Assembly: GCA_051747785.1 (NCBI GenBank)
Contig: JBNJGN010000011.1
Coordinates: 1-22,804, forward strand
Source of the DNA: SKVL01 sp051747785
Lineage (GTDB): Bacteria; Patescibacteriota; Minisyncoccia; Phycocordibacterales; CSBR16-193
Length of the DNA stretch: 22,804 nucleotides
Reading direction: 5' to 3'
The notes beneath the pieces were generated by a model. It had not been told where the DNA came from. It did no database searches and worked only from the letters and a program-made list of their open reading frames with translations. The number at the start of each line of letters is the position of its first letter. Position 1 is the stretch's first letter. Made by a program: the position numbers and the translations under genes. Below are positions 14,202 to 22,308 of this stretch, piece by piece.

Positions 14202-14230
14202 ATATTAAACAAAAGACCGGCAGATGTCAA
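14202..14230 (-). promoter_or_regulatory. Sigma-70-type promoter for the rpsS-to-ndk unit
   Basis: On the minus strand a perfect -35 TTGACA (14225-14230) is followed after exactly 17 bases by TAATAT (14202-14207). It lies between the rplB terminator and rpsS. The preceding word TTTTATTGACAT is identical to that of the tuf promoter. Confidence 0.85.
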
Positions 14231-14313
14231 TAAAAACTTCTTTTTTATTTTATTAATTTACCGCACTAATACTCAAAGAACCCTAAAGACCAACGGAAGT
14301 TTTAAAATATGCA

Positions 14314-14344
14314 ATAAAAAGAGCTGATTCTAAAGAAACAGCTC
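14314..14344 (-). terminator. Rho-independent terminator after rplB
   Basis: On the minus strand GAGCTG (14339-14344) pairs with CAGCTC (14321-14326), with an inner TTC/GAA pairing after a mismatch, followed by TTTTTATT. It begins 16 bases after the rplB stop and separates rplB from the rpsS promoter. Confidence 0.8.
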
Positions 14345-14359
14345 AAAATATAAATATCA

Positions 14360-15202
14360 CTACCTCTTCTTACCGACTCTTCTTCGCTTTACTATCAAAC
14401 TGTTTGAATACTTCTTAGGCTTTCTGGTCTTCTGACGCTTACCGGCATGCCTACCCCATTTAGTTTTCTCTCTTCTCAGACCACGTCCGGCCCTACCTTC
14501 TCCACCACCATAAGGGTGGTCAACGGGGTTCATAGCCGAACCGCGAACCTTAGGTCTACATCCCATATTCCTGCTCCTTCCAGCTTTACCGATAACAACT
14601 CTTCCGTGTTCATGATTGGAAACTTCGCCGATCGTTGCCCAAGCTGTTTCCCTTACTTTTCGTATCTCAGTGGAAGGCATTTTAAGATCAACATATCCGC
14701 CATCTCTGGCTGAAACCTCTGCAGAAGAACCCGCAGATCTGGCCAACTTAGCTCCTCCACCGGGCTGGATCTCAACATTATAAACAAAAGTACCAACAGG
14801 TATCTCTGAAAGAGGTAAACGATTACCAGGTTTTAAAGGCGCCTCTTTAGACACAAGCAAACTATCCCCCACAGAAACCTTCCTAGGAAGTAAGATATAC
14901 CTTCTTTCTCCATCTTTATACGCAATCAACCCTATAAAACCCGATCTATTGGGATCATACTCAACCGTTTTAACGGTAAAAGGGATGTCCTTTTTATCCA
15001 TTTTAAAATCAATATCCCGGTAACGGCGCTTGTGACCCCCTCCACGCCAACGTAGAGTTATCCTGCCAAAGGAATTCCTTCCCTTAGCCGACTTTCTGCC
15101 GAAAGTAAGGCTTTTTACGGGGCTTTGGGTTGTGATTTTGGAGGAATATGATATCCCCGTCATTCCTCTTCTTCCTGGTGTTGTTGGTTTAAATTTCTTC
15201 AT
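14360..15202 (-). CDS. rplB: 50S ribosomal protein uL2
   Basis: uL2 is essential for peptidyl-transferase centre assembly and subunit joining. The 280-residue protein has KKFKPTTPGRRGMTG at the start, GRITLRWRGGGHKRRYRDID near 46-65, the central PVGTFVYNVEIQPGGGAKLARSAG block, and C-terminal MNPVDHPYGGGEGRAG containing the conserved histidine. It starts one base after rplW and is followed by a terminator, closing the tuf unit. Confidence 0.98.
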   Translation of the reverse strand: MKKFKPTTPGRRGMTGISYSSKITTQSPVKSLTFGRKSAKGRNSFGRITLRWRGGGHKRRYRDIDFKMDKKDIPFTVKTVEYDPNRSGFIGLIAYKDGERRYILLPRKVSVGDSLLVSKEAPLKPGNRLPLSEIPVGTFVYNVEIQPGGGAKLARSAGSSAEVSARDGGYVDLKMPSTEIRKVRETAWATIGEVSNHEHGRVVIGKAGRSRNMGCRPKVRGSAMNPVDHPYGGGEGRAGRGLRREKTKWGRHAGKRQKTRKPKKYSNSLIVKRRRVGKKR

Positions 15203-15203
15203 A

Positions 15204-15590
15204 CTATATTAAAGATATACTATCTCCCTCTTTTAGATAAACATAGGCCTTTTTCCTTCGTGAAGTAAAACCTCTGCCTCCTTTTCTTCTCTGAACTCTC
15301 TTTCTAGGTACCGGAGCAGTCCTGATCTTTTTAGGGCTAACATTATAAATAGAGCGGACAGCATGATCTATATCACGCTTATTTGCATCCAATCGGACCT
15401 CAAAAACATAAACGTTGTACTGATTCTGCAGTGCAGCCTTTTCAGTTATCCTTGGAGACCTTAATACTTCATCCGTATTAAAACTAAAAATGGCCTTTTT
15501 AAGAAGCTCGTTTGTATTAACTTCTCTTTTTTCTGAAGTATTACTCTCCCCCTTATTATCTTTCGTGTCTTTTGTTCCAAATATTGCCAT
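15204..15590 (-). CDS. rplW: 50S ribosomal protein uL23 with N-terminal extension
   Basis: uL23 is the docking site for trigger factor and SRP at the exit tunnel. The core shows VLRSPRITEKAALQNQYNVYVFEV (about 43-66), the ANKRDIDHAVRSIYNVSPKKI segment and basic RKRVQRRKGGRGFTSRRKKAYV. About 35 Lys/Glu/Asn-rich residues precede the core, making the protein 128 residues rather than ~100. It lies three bases after rplD. Confidence 0.96.
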   Translation of the reverse strand: MAIFGTKDTKDNKGESNTSEKREVNTNELLKKAIFSFNTDEVLRSPRITEKAALQNQYNVYVFEVRLDANKRDIDHAVRSIYNVSPKKIRTAPVPRKRVQRRKGGRGFTSRRKKAYVYLKEGDSISLI

Positions 15591-15593
15591 GGT

Positions 15594-16256
15594 CTATTTT
15601 AATTTACTTTCCAGAAATGACAGTGCTCTTTCAGGGTTCTCTATTACAAGATAACTTGAAGACAGCACGGCTACCGGATTAAGAGACCTTGTCTCTTTTA
15701 TATCAACATTACCCAAATTTCTAAAGCTTCTCTTTACATCACTATCATCTTCAGAAATAGATATTAAAGCAGCATTCTTTTTCTTAGAAGCCATCCTCTC
15801 AAAACCTTTAATAGAACCCCAAGCCTCAAGTACCCCTTTTGCCTCCTTAGACTTCGGCTCTTCAAAGGTGATCTTATCAACAAAAAGTATTTCATTATCC
15901 CTATACTTTTGAGACAGAACACTTAGAAGCGCTTTGGCTCTCATCTTCTTATTTATCTTTTTGGTATAATCCTTTTCGTTTGAGGGTCCATGTGTAACTC
16001 CTCCTCCAACCCAAATAGGAGAACGCCTTGATCCGTGCCGGGCACGTCCTGTTCCCTTCTGGCGCCACGGTTTCTTTCCACCGCCTCTGACATCACTTCT
16101 ACCTTTAACAGAAGCCGTTGACATGCGGGCATTAGACTCCATTGAAACCACTACCTGATGAACCAGGTCCGGGTTCCATTTTTGCGCAAATACTTTTTCA
16201 GGCAGTGTAATTGCACTCACTTTCTTGCCTTTCTGATTGTATACGTTAGCTTCCAT
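15594..16256 (-). CDS. rplD: 50S ribosomal protein uL4
   Basis: uL4 reaches the exit tunnel with a long loop and in some bacteria represses the S10 operon. The 220-residue sequence contains the loop KPWRQKGTGRARHGSRRSPI (61-80 region) followed by WVGGGVTHGPS, and the KKMRAKALLSVLSQKYRD helix. It begins two bases after rplC. A hairpin in the rpsJ-rplC gap may be a control site; the link to L4 is inference. Confidence 0.97.
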   Translation of the reverse strand: MEANVYNQKGKKVSAITLPEKVFAQKWNPDLVHQVVVSMESNARMSTASVKGRSDVRGGGKKPWRQKGTGRARHGSRRSPIWVGGGVTHGPSNEKDYTKKINKKMRAKALLSVLSQKYRDNEILFVDKITFEEPKSKEAKGVLEAWGSIKGFERMASKKKNAALISISEDDSDVKRSFRNLGNVDIKETRSLNPVAVLSSSYLVIENPERALSFLESKLK

Positions 16257-16258
16257 AT

Positions 16259-16879
16259 TTAACTTCTAACTTTTATCTCTACAATAGTTCCTTTTCTTCC
16301 GGGGACCGCACCTTCCACAAAAAGCACACCCTCTTCAGACATTATTTGCGCTATTTTTACGTTCTTCAAAGTGGTTCTCTTTCCCCCCATTCTTCCGGCC
16401 ATTTTAGTACCCTTAAGAACTCTTTGCGGTCCAGTGGCACCAATTGATCCCGGCTCTCTCTCAGAGTGTTTCTGACCGTGAGTGCGAGGCCCCCCAGCAA
16501 AGTTGTAACGCTTAACCACACCTTGAAAGCCTTTACCTTTAGAAACAGCAGAAACTGCAACACTATCCCCTTCAGAAAACTGAGTTAGATCAAGGAAGGC
16601 GCCTTCTTCATAACCGCTCTTTTTATCTTTCGGTAGTCTGAACTCTTTAAGAACCTTAAAACTGCCGTGGTCTTTAGTGTGCCCTTTCTCCGCTTTGGTA
16701 ACATTCTTCTCTTTGCGCTTTCCGGCACCCACCTGCAAAGCAGAGTAACCATCTCTCTCAGGGTCTCTAACAAAAACGACTTTTGAAGGAAGAGCTTTTA
16801 TTTCCGTAACAGGAACAACTGAGCCGTCTTCTCGGAAAAGTTGTGACATATTCTGTTTTTCTCCTAAAATAAACTTCAT
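16259..16879 (-). CDS. rplC: 50S ribosomal protein uL3
   Basis: uL3 is an early 50S assembly protein reaching the peptidyl-transferase centre. The 206-residue protein starts MKFILGEKQNMSQLF and contains KGKGFQGVVKRYNFAGGPRTHGQ, with the glutamine that is methylated in many bacteria, then SIGATGPQRVLKGTKMAGRMG. It follows rpsJ across a 202-base gap with a hairpin but no clear promoter. Confidence 0.98.
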   Translation of the reverse strand: MKFILGEKQNMSQLFREDGSVVPVTEIKALPSKVVFVRDPERDGYSALQVGAGKRKEKNVTKAEKGHTKDHGSFKVLKEFRLPKDKKSGYEEGAFLDLTQFSEGDSVAVSAVSKGKGFQGVVKRYNFAGGPRTHGQKHSEREPGSIGATGPQRVLKGTKMAGRMGGKRTTLKNVKIAQIMSEEGVLFVEGAVPGRKGTIVEIKVRS

Positions 16880-17001
16880 GTATCTTTTTATCTTTATTGG
16901 CTCAGTAGCCCTTTATGAATCAATATAATGCAATAACGAAAAAGAGCTTACCAATTTATAACCCTCCAGTCAATAGAGAGAAGCTATTTAGCTGTTGCGA
17001 T

Positions 17002-17040
17002 CTCTAATACCGAAACGATATCACTACGGCATCACTAGAG
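17002..17040 (-). promoter_or_regulatory. Hairpin in the rpsJ-rplC gap
   Basis: On the minus strand, the stem at 17027-17040 pairs with 17002-17012 over 11 pairs with a three-base bulge. Two pairs are G-U wobbles in the minus-strand RNA and would be mismatches on plus, so the structure belongs to the mRNA sense strand. The surrounding 202-base gap (16880-17081) contains no gene and no good promoter. Candidate r-protein leader upstream of rplC-rplD. Confidence 0.45.
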
Positions 17041-17081
17041 AAACGCAAAAGTTAAAATGGTCATCAAAAGCAAACGGGGGA

Positions 17082-17519
17082 CTAAACAGTCTTCACTTCT
17101 ATACTGACTCCTGAAGGAAGACTCATATTAGTAAGAGATTCTATAACCTTTTGATTAGGGTTTATGATATCTATCAATCTTTTATGAATACGCATCTCAA
17201 ACTGCTCCTTAGATTTGCTATAAACAAAAGAAGATCTATTAACCGAATACTTCTTTATCTCTGTAGGCAAAGGCACCGGTCCACGAACATTAACGTCAAA
17301 TCTAAGTGCCGTATCCATTATCTGTTGAACAGATGCATCCAAAACCCTGTATTCATAAGCCTTTACCCTGATGCGTAAACGAGGTATAGACCCCTCGCCT
17401 GAGGCGGCTTTCTTTTTATTAGCCGCCTCGGACTTTCCTTTTTTGCTCTCAACAGTCTTTTTTGCCACTTTGGCCATATCCTCCTTTGAGCTTGGGGTAT
17501 GTTTTTTGCTTTCTGCCAT
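17082..17519 (-). CDS. rpsJ: 30S ribosomal protein uS10 with lysine-rich N-terminal extension
   Basis: uS10 is part of the 30S head and the Nus antitermination complex. The core begins near residue 47 (PRLRIRVKAYEYRVLDASVQQ), followed by NVRGPVPLPTEIKKYSV, the exposed loop, and FEMRIHKRLIDIINP. About 45 residues rich in Lys, Ser and Ala precede it, making 145 residues against ~103 in typical uS10. It starts two bases after the tuf stop, so it is co-transcribed with tuf. Confidence 0.96.
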   Translation of the reverse strand: MAESKKHTPSSKEDMAKVAKKTVESKKGKSEAANKKKAASGEGSIPRLRIRVKAYEYRVLDASVQQIMDTALRFDVNVRGPVPLPTEIKKYSVNRSSFVYSKSKEQFEMRIHKRLIDIINPNQKVIESLTNMSLPSGVSIEVKTV

Positions 17520-17521
17520 TA

Positions 17522-18718
17522 TTACGAAGTTATTTTTGTTACTACACCGGCACCTACGGTCTTTCCCCCTTCACGAACTGCAAATCTCTGTTGCTCTTCC
17601 AGAGCAACGGGATCGGTAAGTTCCACCTTGAAAGTCACAGTGTCACCAGGCATTACCATTTCTACACCCTCGGGTAGGTCAACCTTACCGGTTACATCAG
17701 TGGTACGAATGTAAAACTGAGGCTTATAGCCAGTGAAGAACGGGGTGTGTCTTCCTCCTTCTTCTTTGGTAAGCACGTAAACCTCGGCCTCAAACTCAGT
17801 ATGAGCCGTAACAGAACCAGGAGCAGACAGTACCTGTCCTCTGTGTATTTCATCTTTCTTTTTACCTCTCAAGAGAATACCGGCATTATCTCCAGCCATT
17901 CCTTCCGACAGGGACTTATTAAACATTTCAATACCTGTGACGGTAGTTTTCTCTTTCTTCTCTTCAATTCCTACGATCTCCACTTCTTCACCCACTTTAA
18001 CGACTCCGCGCTCTATACGACCGGTAACAACAGTTCCACGGCCCTCAATGGAGAATATGTCCTCAATAGGCATAAGGAAAGGTTTATCAGTATCACGTTC
18101 CGGAGAAGGAATATAATCATCCATTGACTGGGTAAGCTCAAGGACCTTCTTAGTCCATTCACTGTCAGTAGAACCCTCTGCTTCAAGAGCCTTAAGAGCG
18201 GAACCTCGAATAACCGGAGCATTGTCACCATCGTAACCGTACTGAGTGAGAAGCTCTCTTACCTCCTCTTCCACCAGGTCAATAAGCTCGGCATCAGAAA
18301 CCATATCGCATTTATTCAAAAAAACGATTATCTGAGGAACACCCACCTGACGAGCCAAAAGAATATGCTCACGGGTTTGAGGCATAACACCGTCAGTCGC
18401 AGCTACCACCAATATAGCCCCGTCCATCTGAGCGGCGCCGGTGATCATGTTTTTAATATAGTCGGCGTGACCGGGTGCATCTATGTGAGCATAATGCCTG
18501 TTCTCAGTCTCATACTCGTTATGAGAAAGAGCAATTGTAATTCCGCGCTCCTTTTCTTCCGGAGCAGCGTCTATTTGGTTAACATCTTTTAATTTAACCG
18601 TTTGGCCCGAAGCCTGCAACGCCTTAAGCATCGCCGCAGTTAAAGTAGTCTTACCATGGTCAACGTGGCCAATGGTTCCCACATTAATATGCGATTTAGA
18701 ACGATCGAAGTCTGCCAT
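17522..18718 (-). CDS. tuf: Elongation factor Tu
   Basis: EF-Tu brings aminoacyl-tRNA to the ribosome. The 398-residue protein has G1 GHVDHGKTT (17-25), the RGITI switch I end, G3 DAPGHADY with the catalytic His of the family, NKCD (G4, near 136) and GSALK (G5). Domains 2 and 3 contain RGTVVTGRIERG and the GYKPQFYIRTTDVTG and final REGGKTVGAGVV segments. It is preceded by its own strong promoter at 18946-18975 with a ~220-base leader and followed immediately by rpsJ. Confidence 0.99.
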   Translation of the reverse strand: MADFDRSKSHINVGTIGHVDHGKTTLTAAMLKALQASGQTVKLKDVNQIDAAPEEKERGITIALSHNEYETENRHYAHIDAPGHADYIKNMITGAAQMDGAILVVAATDGVMPQTREHILLARQVGVPQIIVFLNKCDMVSDAELIDLVEEEVRELLTQYGYDGDNAPVIRGSALKALEAEGSTDSEWTKKVLELTQSMDDYIPSPERDTDKPFLMPIEDIFSIEGRGTVVTGRIERGVVKVGEEVEIVGIEEKKEKTTVTGIEMFNKSLSEGMAGDNAGILLRGKKKDEIHRGQVLSAPGSVTAHTEFEAEVYVLTKEEGGRHTPFFTGYKPQFYIRTTDVTGKVDLPEGVEMVMPGDTVTFKVELTDPVALEEQQRFAVREGGKTVGAGVVTKITS

Positions 18719-18945
18719 ATTTTTTTATTTAATTAATTTAATAATAATACTAATAATAAAATTTCGTTTTTGATGATACGGAAAGTAACCGCTTAACTGC
18801 CCACAAAAGAGCACCTAACATTCAAACGCGTATTTTCTGCACACCAAACCCTTTTTCTTCAAAATGTAAGATTGCATATAATAAAAATTACGCAACGCTT
18901 ACAAAACAAAACGATGCAAGCCGTAAGCTACACCGATGTAAAGCA
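18719..18945 (-). promoter_or_regulatory. tuf leader region
   Basis: Between the -10 box and the tuf ATG lie about 220 bases with no gene, most of them A/T-rich. Near its 5' end, CTTAC and GTAAG can pair across about 20 bases on the minus strand, and the same pentamer pair is found at the 5' end of the rpsL leader. No Shine-Dalgarno motif precedes the ATG. I see no known riboswitch. Confidence 0.4.
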
Positions 18946-18975
18946 ATATTAGCAGAGCAAATAGCAAAATGTCAA
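18946..18975 (-). promoter_or_regulatory. Strong promoter for tuf-rpsJ-rplCDWB
   Basis: On the minus strand TTGACA (18970-18975), an 18-base spacer and TAATAT (18946-18951) with the extended TGn in front. It lies between the fusA terminator and tuf. TTTTATTGACAT is shared with the rpsS promoter. Confidence 0.85.
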
Positions 18976-19134
18976 TAAAAGAGGGTGTTTTTTAATTTTT
19001 CTATGTCTTTTAAGGGGTTACTTGTAATAATATAAGCACCATAAAGACCGTTTAGGATACATTTTTATAAAATATTTTCAGTCTAAAAGAAATTTACACA
19101 GTCATTCCACAGCTTATCCACCATACGGAGGTAA

Positions 19135-19171
19135 TTTAAAAACACCGCGATCTGATCGCGGTGTTTTTAAA
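19135..19171 (-). terminator. Rho-independent terminator after fusA
   Basis: A perfect 17-bp stem (19135-19151 with 19155-19171) with a three-base loop CTG contains ACACCGCGAT and ends in a five-T run followed by AAA on the minus strand. It begins 10 bases after the fusA stop. Its near-perfect symmetry means it could also stop plus-strand transcription. Confidence 0.9.
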
Positions 19172-19181
19172 TATAATCTAT

Positions 19182-21347
19182 TTAGACCTTTTTACGTGAA
19201 GATATGATGGTTTCCGAGACATTACCAGGCACGATAGCATAGTGACTGAATTCCATGGAAAAACTTGCTCTTCCGGCCGTCATTGAGCGAAGGTGGGTAA
19301 TATAACCGAACATTTCTGAAAGAGGAACAGAGGCATGTATAACTGTATCATTATGACCTCTTTCAGCCATCTTTTCTATCTGACCTCTCTTGGAATTAAG
19401 GTCACTGTTCACATCACCCATAAACTCCGTTGGTGTTACAACCTCTACCCTCATAACCGGCTCAAGCAGTACCGGCTTTGATTTCATAGCGGCATCCTTA
19501 AAGGCCTGTGAAGCGGCAACATGATAAGCTATCTCTGAAGAGTCAACTTCATGATAAGTTCCATCTAAAAGTTCACAAGAAATATCAGTCATAGGATACC
19601 CAGCCAGCACACCTCTTCCCATTGCCTCATAAACACCCTTCTCAACTGCCGGAATATACTCTTGAGGTATAACGCCTCCCTTTATTGAATTTATGAACTC
19701 AAAACCTTCCCTTTTGGAAACATTTTTGGGCTTTTTCTTATCTGTATCATCTTCATTGGTCTTTTCCAAAGGTTTGATGAATATCTTCACATGACCATAT
19801 TGCCCTCTTCCACCGGTCTGTTTTATATGCTTGTATTCCGCTTCAGCCGAAGATGTAATGGTTTCTTTGTAAGCAACCTGCGGTCTACCTGTAGCCGCTT
19901 CAACCGAGAATTCTCTTTTCATTCTGTCAACAATAATGTCCAAATGAAGCTCTCCCATTCCCCAAACAACCGTCTCGCCCGTTTCATCGGAAGTAGAAAC
20001 TTTAAATGTCGGATCCTCTGCGGAAAGACGACTTAGTGCTACACCCATCTTTTCCTGATCTGCCTTGGTTTTCGGCTCAATTCTTACGGAAACAACGGGC
20101 TCAGGAAATTCTATTTTTTCAAGCTCTATGGGACTACCTTCGTCACAGAGAGTATCAGAAGTGACTGTCTGCTTTAATCCAACAGCAGCAGCTATCTCTC
20201 CGGCATAAACCTCCTCAACCTCTTCTCGGTGATTAGAGTGCATTCTAACGATCCTTCCGATTCTCTCCTTAACGCCTTTTGATACGTTATATATATAAGA
20301 TCCGGCCTTAAGTTTTCCGGAATAAACCCTAAAGTAAGTTAACTGGCCAACATAAGGATCAGTCTGCAACTTAAAGGCCAATGCCGCAAAAGGCTCATCA
20401 TCATTCGCTTTCCTGGTAACCTCTTCACCTGTCTTGGGGTTAAAGCCGACGGTATCTGGAACATCTACAGGTGAAGGCAGATAGTCTATAACTGCATCTA
20501 AAAGAAGCTGAACCCCCTTATTCTTCAGCGCCGATCCAGCAAATACCAACACCGTTTCGTTATTTAAGATTGATTTTCTCAGAGCCTTTTTTAGCTCTTC
20601 AACAGATATTTCTTCTTGCTGAAGAAATCTTTCCATAAGCTCTTCATCGTTTTCTACCGCCTTTTCAACTAATTCATTCCTATACTTCTCCACATCCTCC
20701 TTATACTCCTCCGGGATATCTGAGGGTCTCATATCCTCACCCATCTTTCCTTCAAAGTAGTAGGCCTGTCTAGTTAGAAGATCTATAACACCTTCATGTT
20801 TATCTCCTTCGCCTATAGGTATCTGAGCCCTGACCGCATCAGGAGTAAGACGCTCAAGGATGGTTTTAAAAGAGTACTCAAAACTAGCTCCCGTCCGGTC
20901 AAGTTTATTAACAAAGCAAACGCGGGGAACTTTGTATTTATCAGCCTGCTTCCAAACCGTCTCAGACTGAGGCTCAACTCCAGCCACTCCGTCAAAAACC
21001 ACTATTCCTCCATCTAAAACCTTCATAGAACGCTCTACTTCAACGGTAAAATCAACATGTCCTGGAGTGTCAATTATATTAAAACGATATTGATTCTCTT
21101 TACTTTTTCTGTCCTCAACCCAGCTCGGGGCCCAAAAAGCAGTAGTAGCAGCTGAGGTTATAGTAATACCCCTCTCCTTTTCCTGTTCCATCCAATCCAT
21201 TATGGCCTCACCCTCATGAACTTCACCTAATTTATGCGAAATACCGGTGTACAGAAGAACACGTTCAGTAGTAGTGGTCTTACCAGCGTCAATGTGAGCG
21301 ATAATACCAAAGTTCCTTACTTTTTCTAATGGAAAGTCTCTTGCCAT
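19182..21347 (-). CDS. fusA: Elongation factor G
   Basis: EF-G drives translocation and ribosome recycling. The 721-residue protein has G1 AHIDAGKTT (17-25), RGITIT, G3 DTPGHVDF (93-100), NKLD (147-150) and the domain IV/V regions with GQYGHV and MEFSHY near the end. Domain IV contains an extra acidic/lysine-rich loop (TNEDDTDKKKPKNVSKR). The ATG at 21347 gives the family start MARDFPLEKVRN; an upstream TTG in frame adds only three residues. It follows rpsG by 65 A/T-rich bases. Confidence 0.98.
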   Translation of the reverse strand: MARDFPLEKVRNFGIIAHIDAGKTTTTERVLLYTGISHKLGEVHEGEAIMDWMEQEKERGITITSAATTAFWAPSWVEDRKSKENQYRFNIIDTPGHVDFTVEVERSMKVLDGGIVVFDGVAGVEPQSETVWKQADKYKVPRVCFVNKLDRTGASFEYSFKTILERLTPDAVRAQIPIGEGDKHEGVIDLLTRQAYYFEGKMGEDMRPSDIPEEYKEDVEKYRNELVEKAVENDEELMERFLQQEEISVEELKKALRKSILNNETVLVFAGSALKNKGVQLLLDAVIDYLPSPVDVPDTVGFNPKTGEEVTRKANDDEPFAALAFKLQTDPYVGQLTYFRVYSGKLKAGSYIYNVSKGVKERIGRIVRMHSNHREEVEEVYAGEIAAAVGLKQTVTSDTLCDEGSPIELEKIEFPEPVVSVRIEPKTKADQEKMGVALSRLSAEDPTFKVSTSDETGETVVWGMGELHLDIIVDRMKREFSVEAATGRPQVAYKETITSSAEAEYKHIKQTGGRGQYGHVKIFIKPLEKTNEDDTDKKKPKNVSKREGFEFINSIKGGVIPQEYIPAVEKGVYEAMGRGVLAGYPMTDISCELLDGTYHEVDSSEIAYHVAASQAFKDAAMKSKPVLLEPVMRVEVVTPTEFMGDVNSDLNSKRGQIEKMAERGHNDTVIHASVPLSEMFGYITHLRSMTAGRASFSMEFSHYAIVPGNVSETIISSRKKV

Positions 21348-21412
21348 ATTGATCAAAAATTAATTGATTATTTAAATAAACTAAAAAATTAGCCTTTTTG
21401 CTTATAATTTTC

Positions 21413-21883
21413 CTACCAAGCAAAATGAGCAAATGCCTTATTGGCTTCTGCCATTTTATGAGTATTTTCTTTCTTGGTTACAGCTTCTCCCTCATTGTTA
21501 CTCGCCTGGATAAGCTCTGAGGCCAATAGTTTATATACCGGTTTTCCGGATTTTGACCTAGCGGCTCCTATTATCCACTTCATAGCCAATGTCTGACGTC
21601 TATCAGGCTTTACCTCCCTTGGCACCTGATAATTGGCTCCACCTACTCGGCGAGAACGAACCTCCATAACCGGGCTGGCGTTCTTTATAGCTGCATAAAA
21701 AACCTCTAAAGGCTCGTCTGTTCCGGTCTCTTTAGCTATCTCTTCTAGGGCATTATACACCATCTTACGAGCAGTATGCTTTTTACCGTGAAGCATTATG
21801 TAATTTATGAATTTTGAAACCTTTTCCGACTCATATCGGTGATCAGGTTTTATCTGTGGTCTTTTTTTAACTGGTCTTCTCAT
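21413..21883 (-). CDS. rpsG: 30S ribosomal protein uS7
   Basis: uS7 nucleates the 30S head. The 156-residue sequence has MRRPVKKRPQIKPDHRYES, KFINYIMLHGKKHTARKMVY and the VGGANYQVPREVKPDRRQTLA block, followed by ENTHKMAEANKAFAHFAW at the end. It begins three bases after rpsL in the str-operon order. Confidence 0.98.
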   Translation of the reverse strand: MRRPVKKRPQIKPDHRYESEKVSKFINYIMLHGKKHTARKMVYNALEEIAKETGTDEPLEVFYAAIKNASPVMEVRSRRVGGANYQVPREVKPDRRQTLAMKWIIGAARSKSGKPVYKLLASELIQASNNEGEAVTKKENTHKMAEANKAFAHFAW

Positions 21884-21886
21884 AGA

Positions 21887-22291
21887 TTAACTCTTTTTTG
21901 TTCCGTAAAGGCTTCTGCTTTGCTTTCTTCCACTTACTCCTTCAGCATCAAACTTTCCTCTAACAATGGTGTAACGCAGGCCGATGTCTTTAACACGACC
22001 ACCTCTGACCAAGACAACAGAGTGTTCCTGTAAGTTGTGGCCAACTCCGGGAATATATGCTGTTACCTCCATACCATTAGTAAGACGAACCCTGGCAACC
22101 TTTCGTATAGCCGAGTTCGGTTTCTTTGGGTTTTTTGTAGTAACCCTAACACAGACACCTCTTTTGAAAGGAGAAGGGTAATATGTCGGCTTATTTTTAC
22201 GGGTATTAAAACCACGCGCTAAAGCTACCGCCTTTGATTTTTTGCGGACTTTTTGTCTACCTTTACGAACTAATTGATTTGTAGTTGTCAT
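21887..22291 (-). CDS. rpsL: 30S ribosomal protein uS12 with altered decoding-centre loop
   Basis: uS12 lies at the decoding centre and affects accuracy and streptomycin response. The 134-residue protein from ATG 22291 has TTNQLVRKGRQK, the KNPKKPNSAIRKVARVRL block and GHNLQEHSVVLVRGGRVKD. The loop that follows differs from the family: typical KDLPGVRYH reads KDIGLRYT (101-108), one residue shorter and without the conserved proline. I checked this codon by codon on the minus strand. An in-frame start at 22330 would add 13 residues without family support and pass through the likely promoter leader, so 22291 is preferred. Confidence 0.97.
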   Translation of the reverse strand: MTTTNQLVRKGRQKVRKKSKAVALARGFNTRKNKPTYYPSPFKRGVCVRVTTKNPKKPNSAIRKVARVRLTNGMEVTAYIPGVGHNLQEHSVVLVRGGRVKDIGLRYTIVRGKFDAEGVSGRKQSRSLYGTKKS

Positions 22292-22308
22292 AACTTTTAA
22301 TAATAAAC

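Noticed and set aside
19091..19121. Cluster of DnaA-box-like words (TTTACACA, TTCCACA, TTATCCACC)
   Set aside because: Only one is close to the consensus, none is perfect, and there is no origin gene context nearby.
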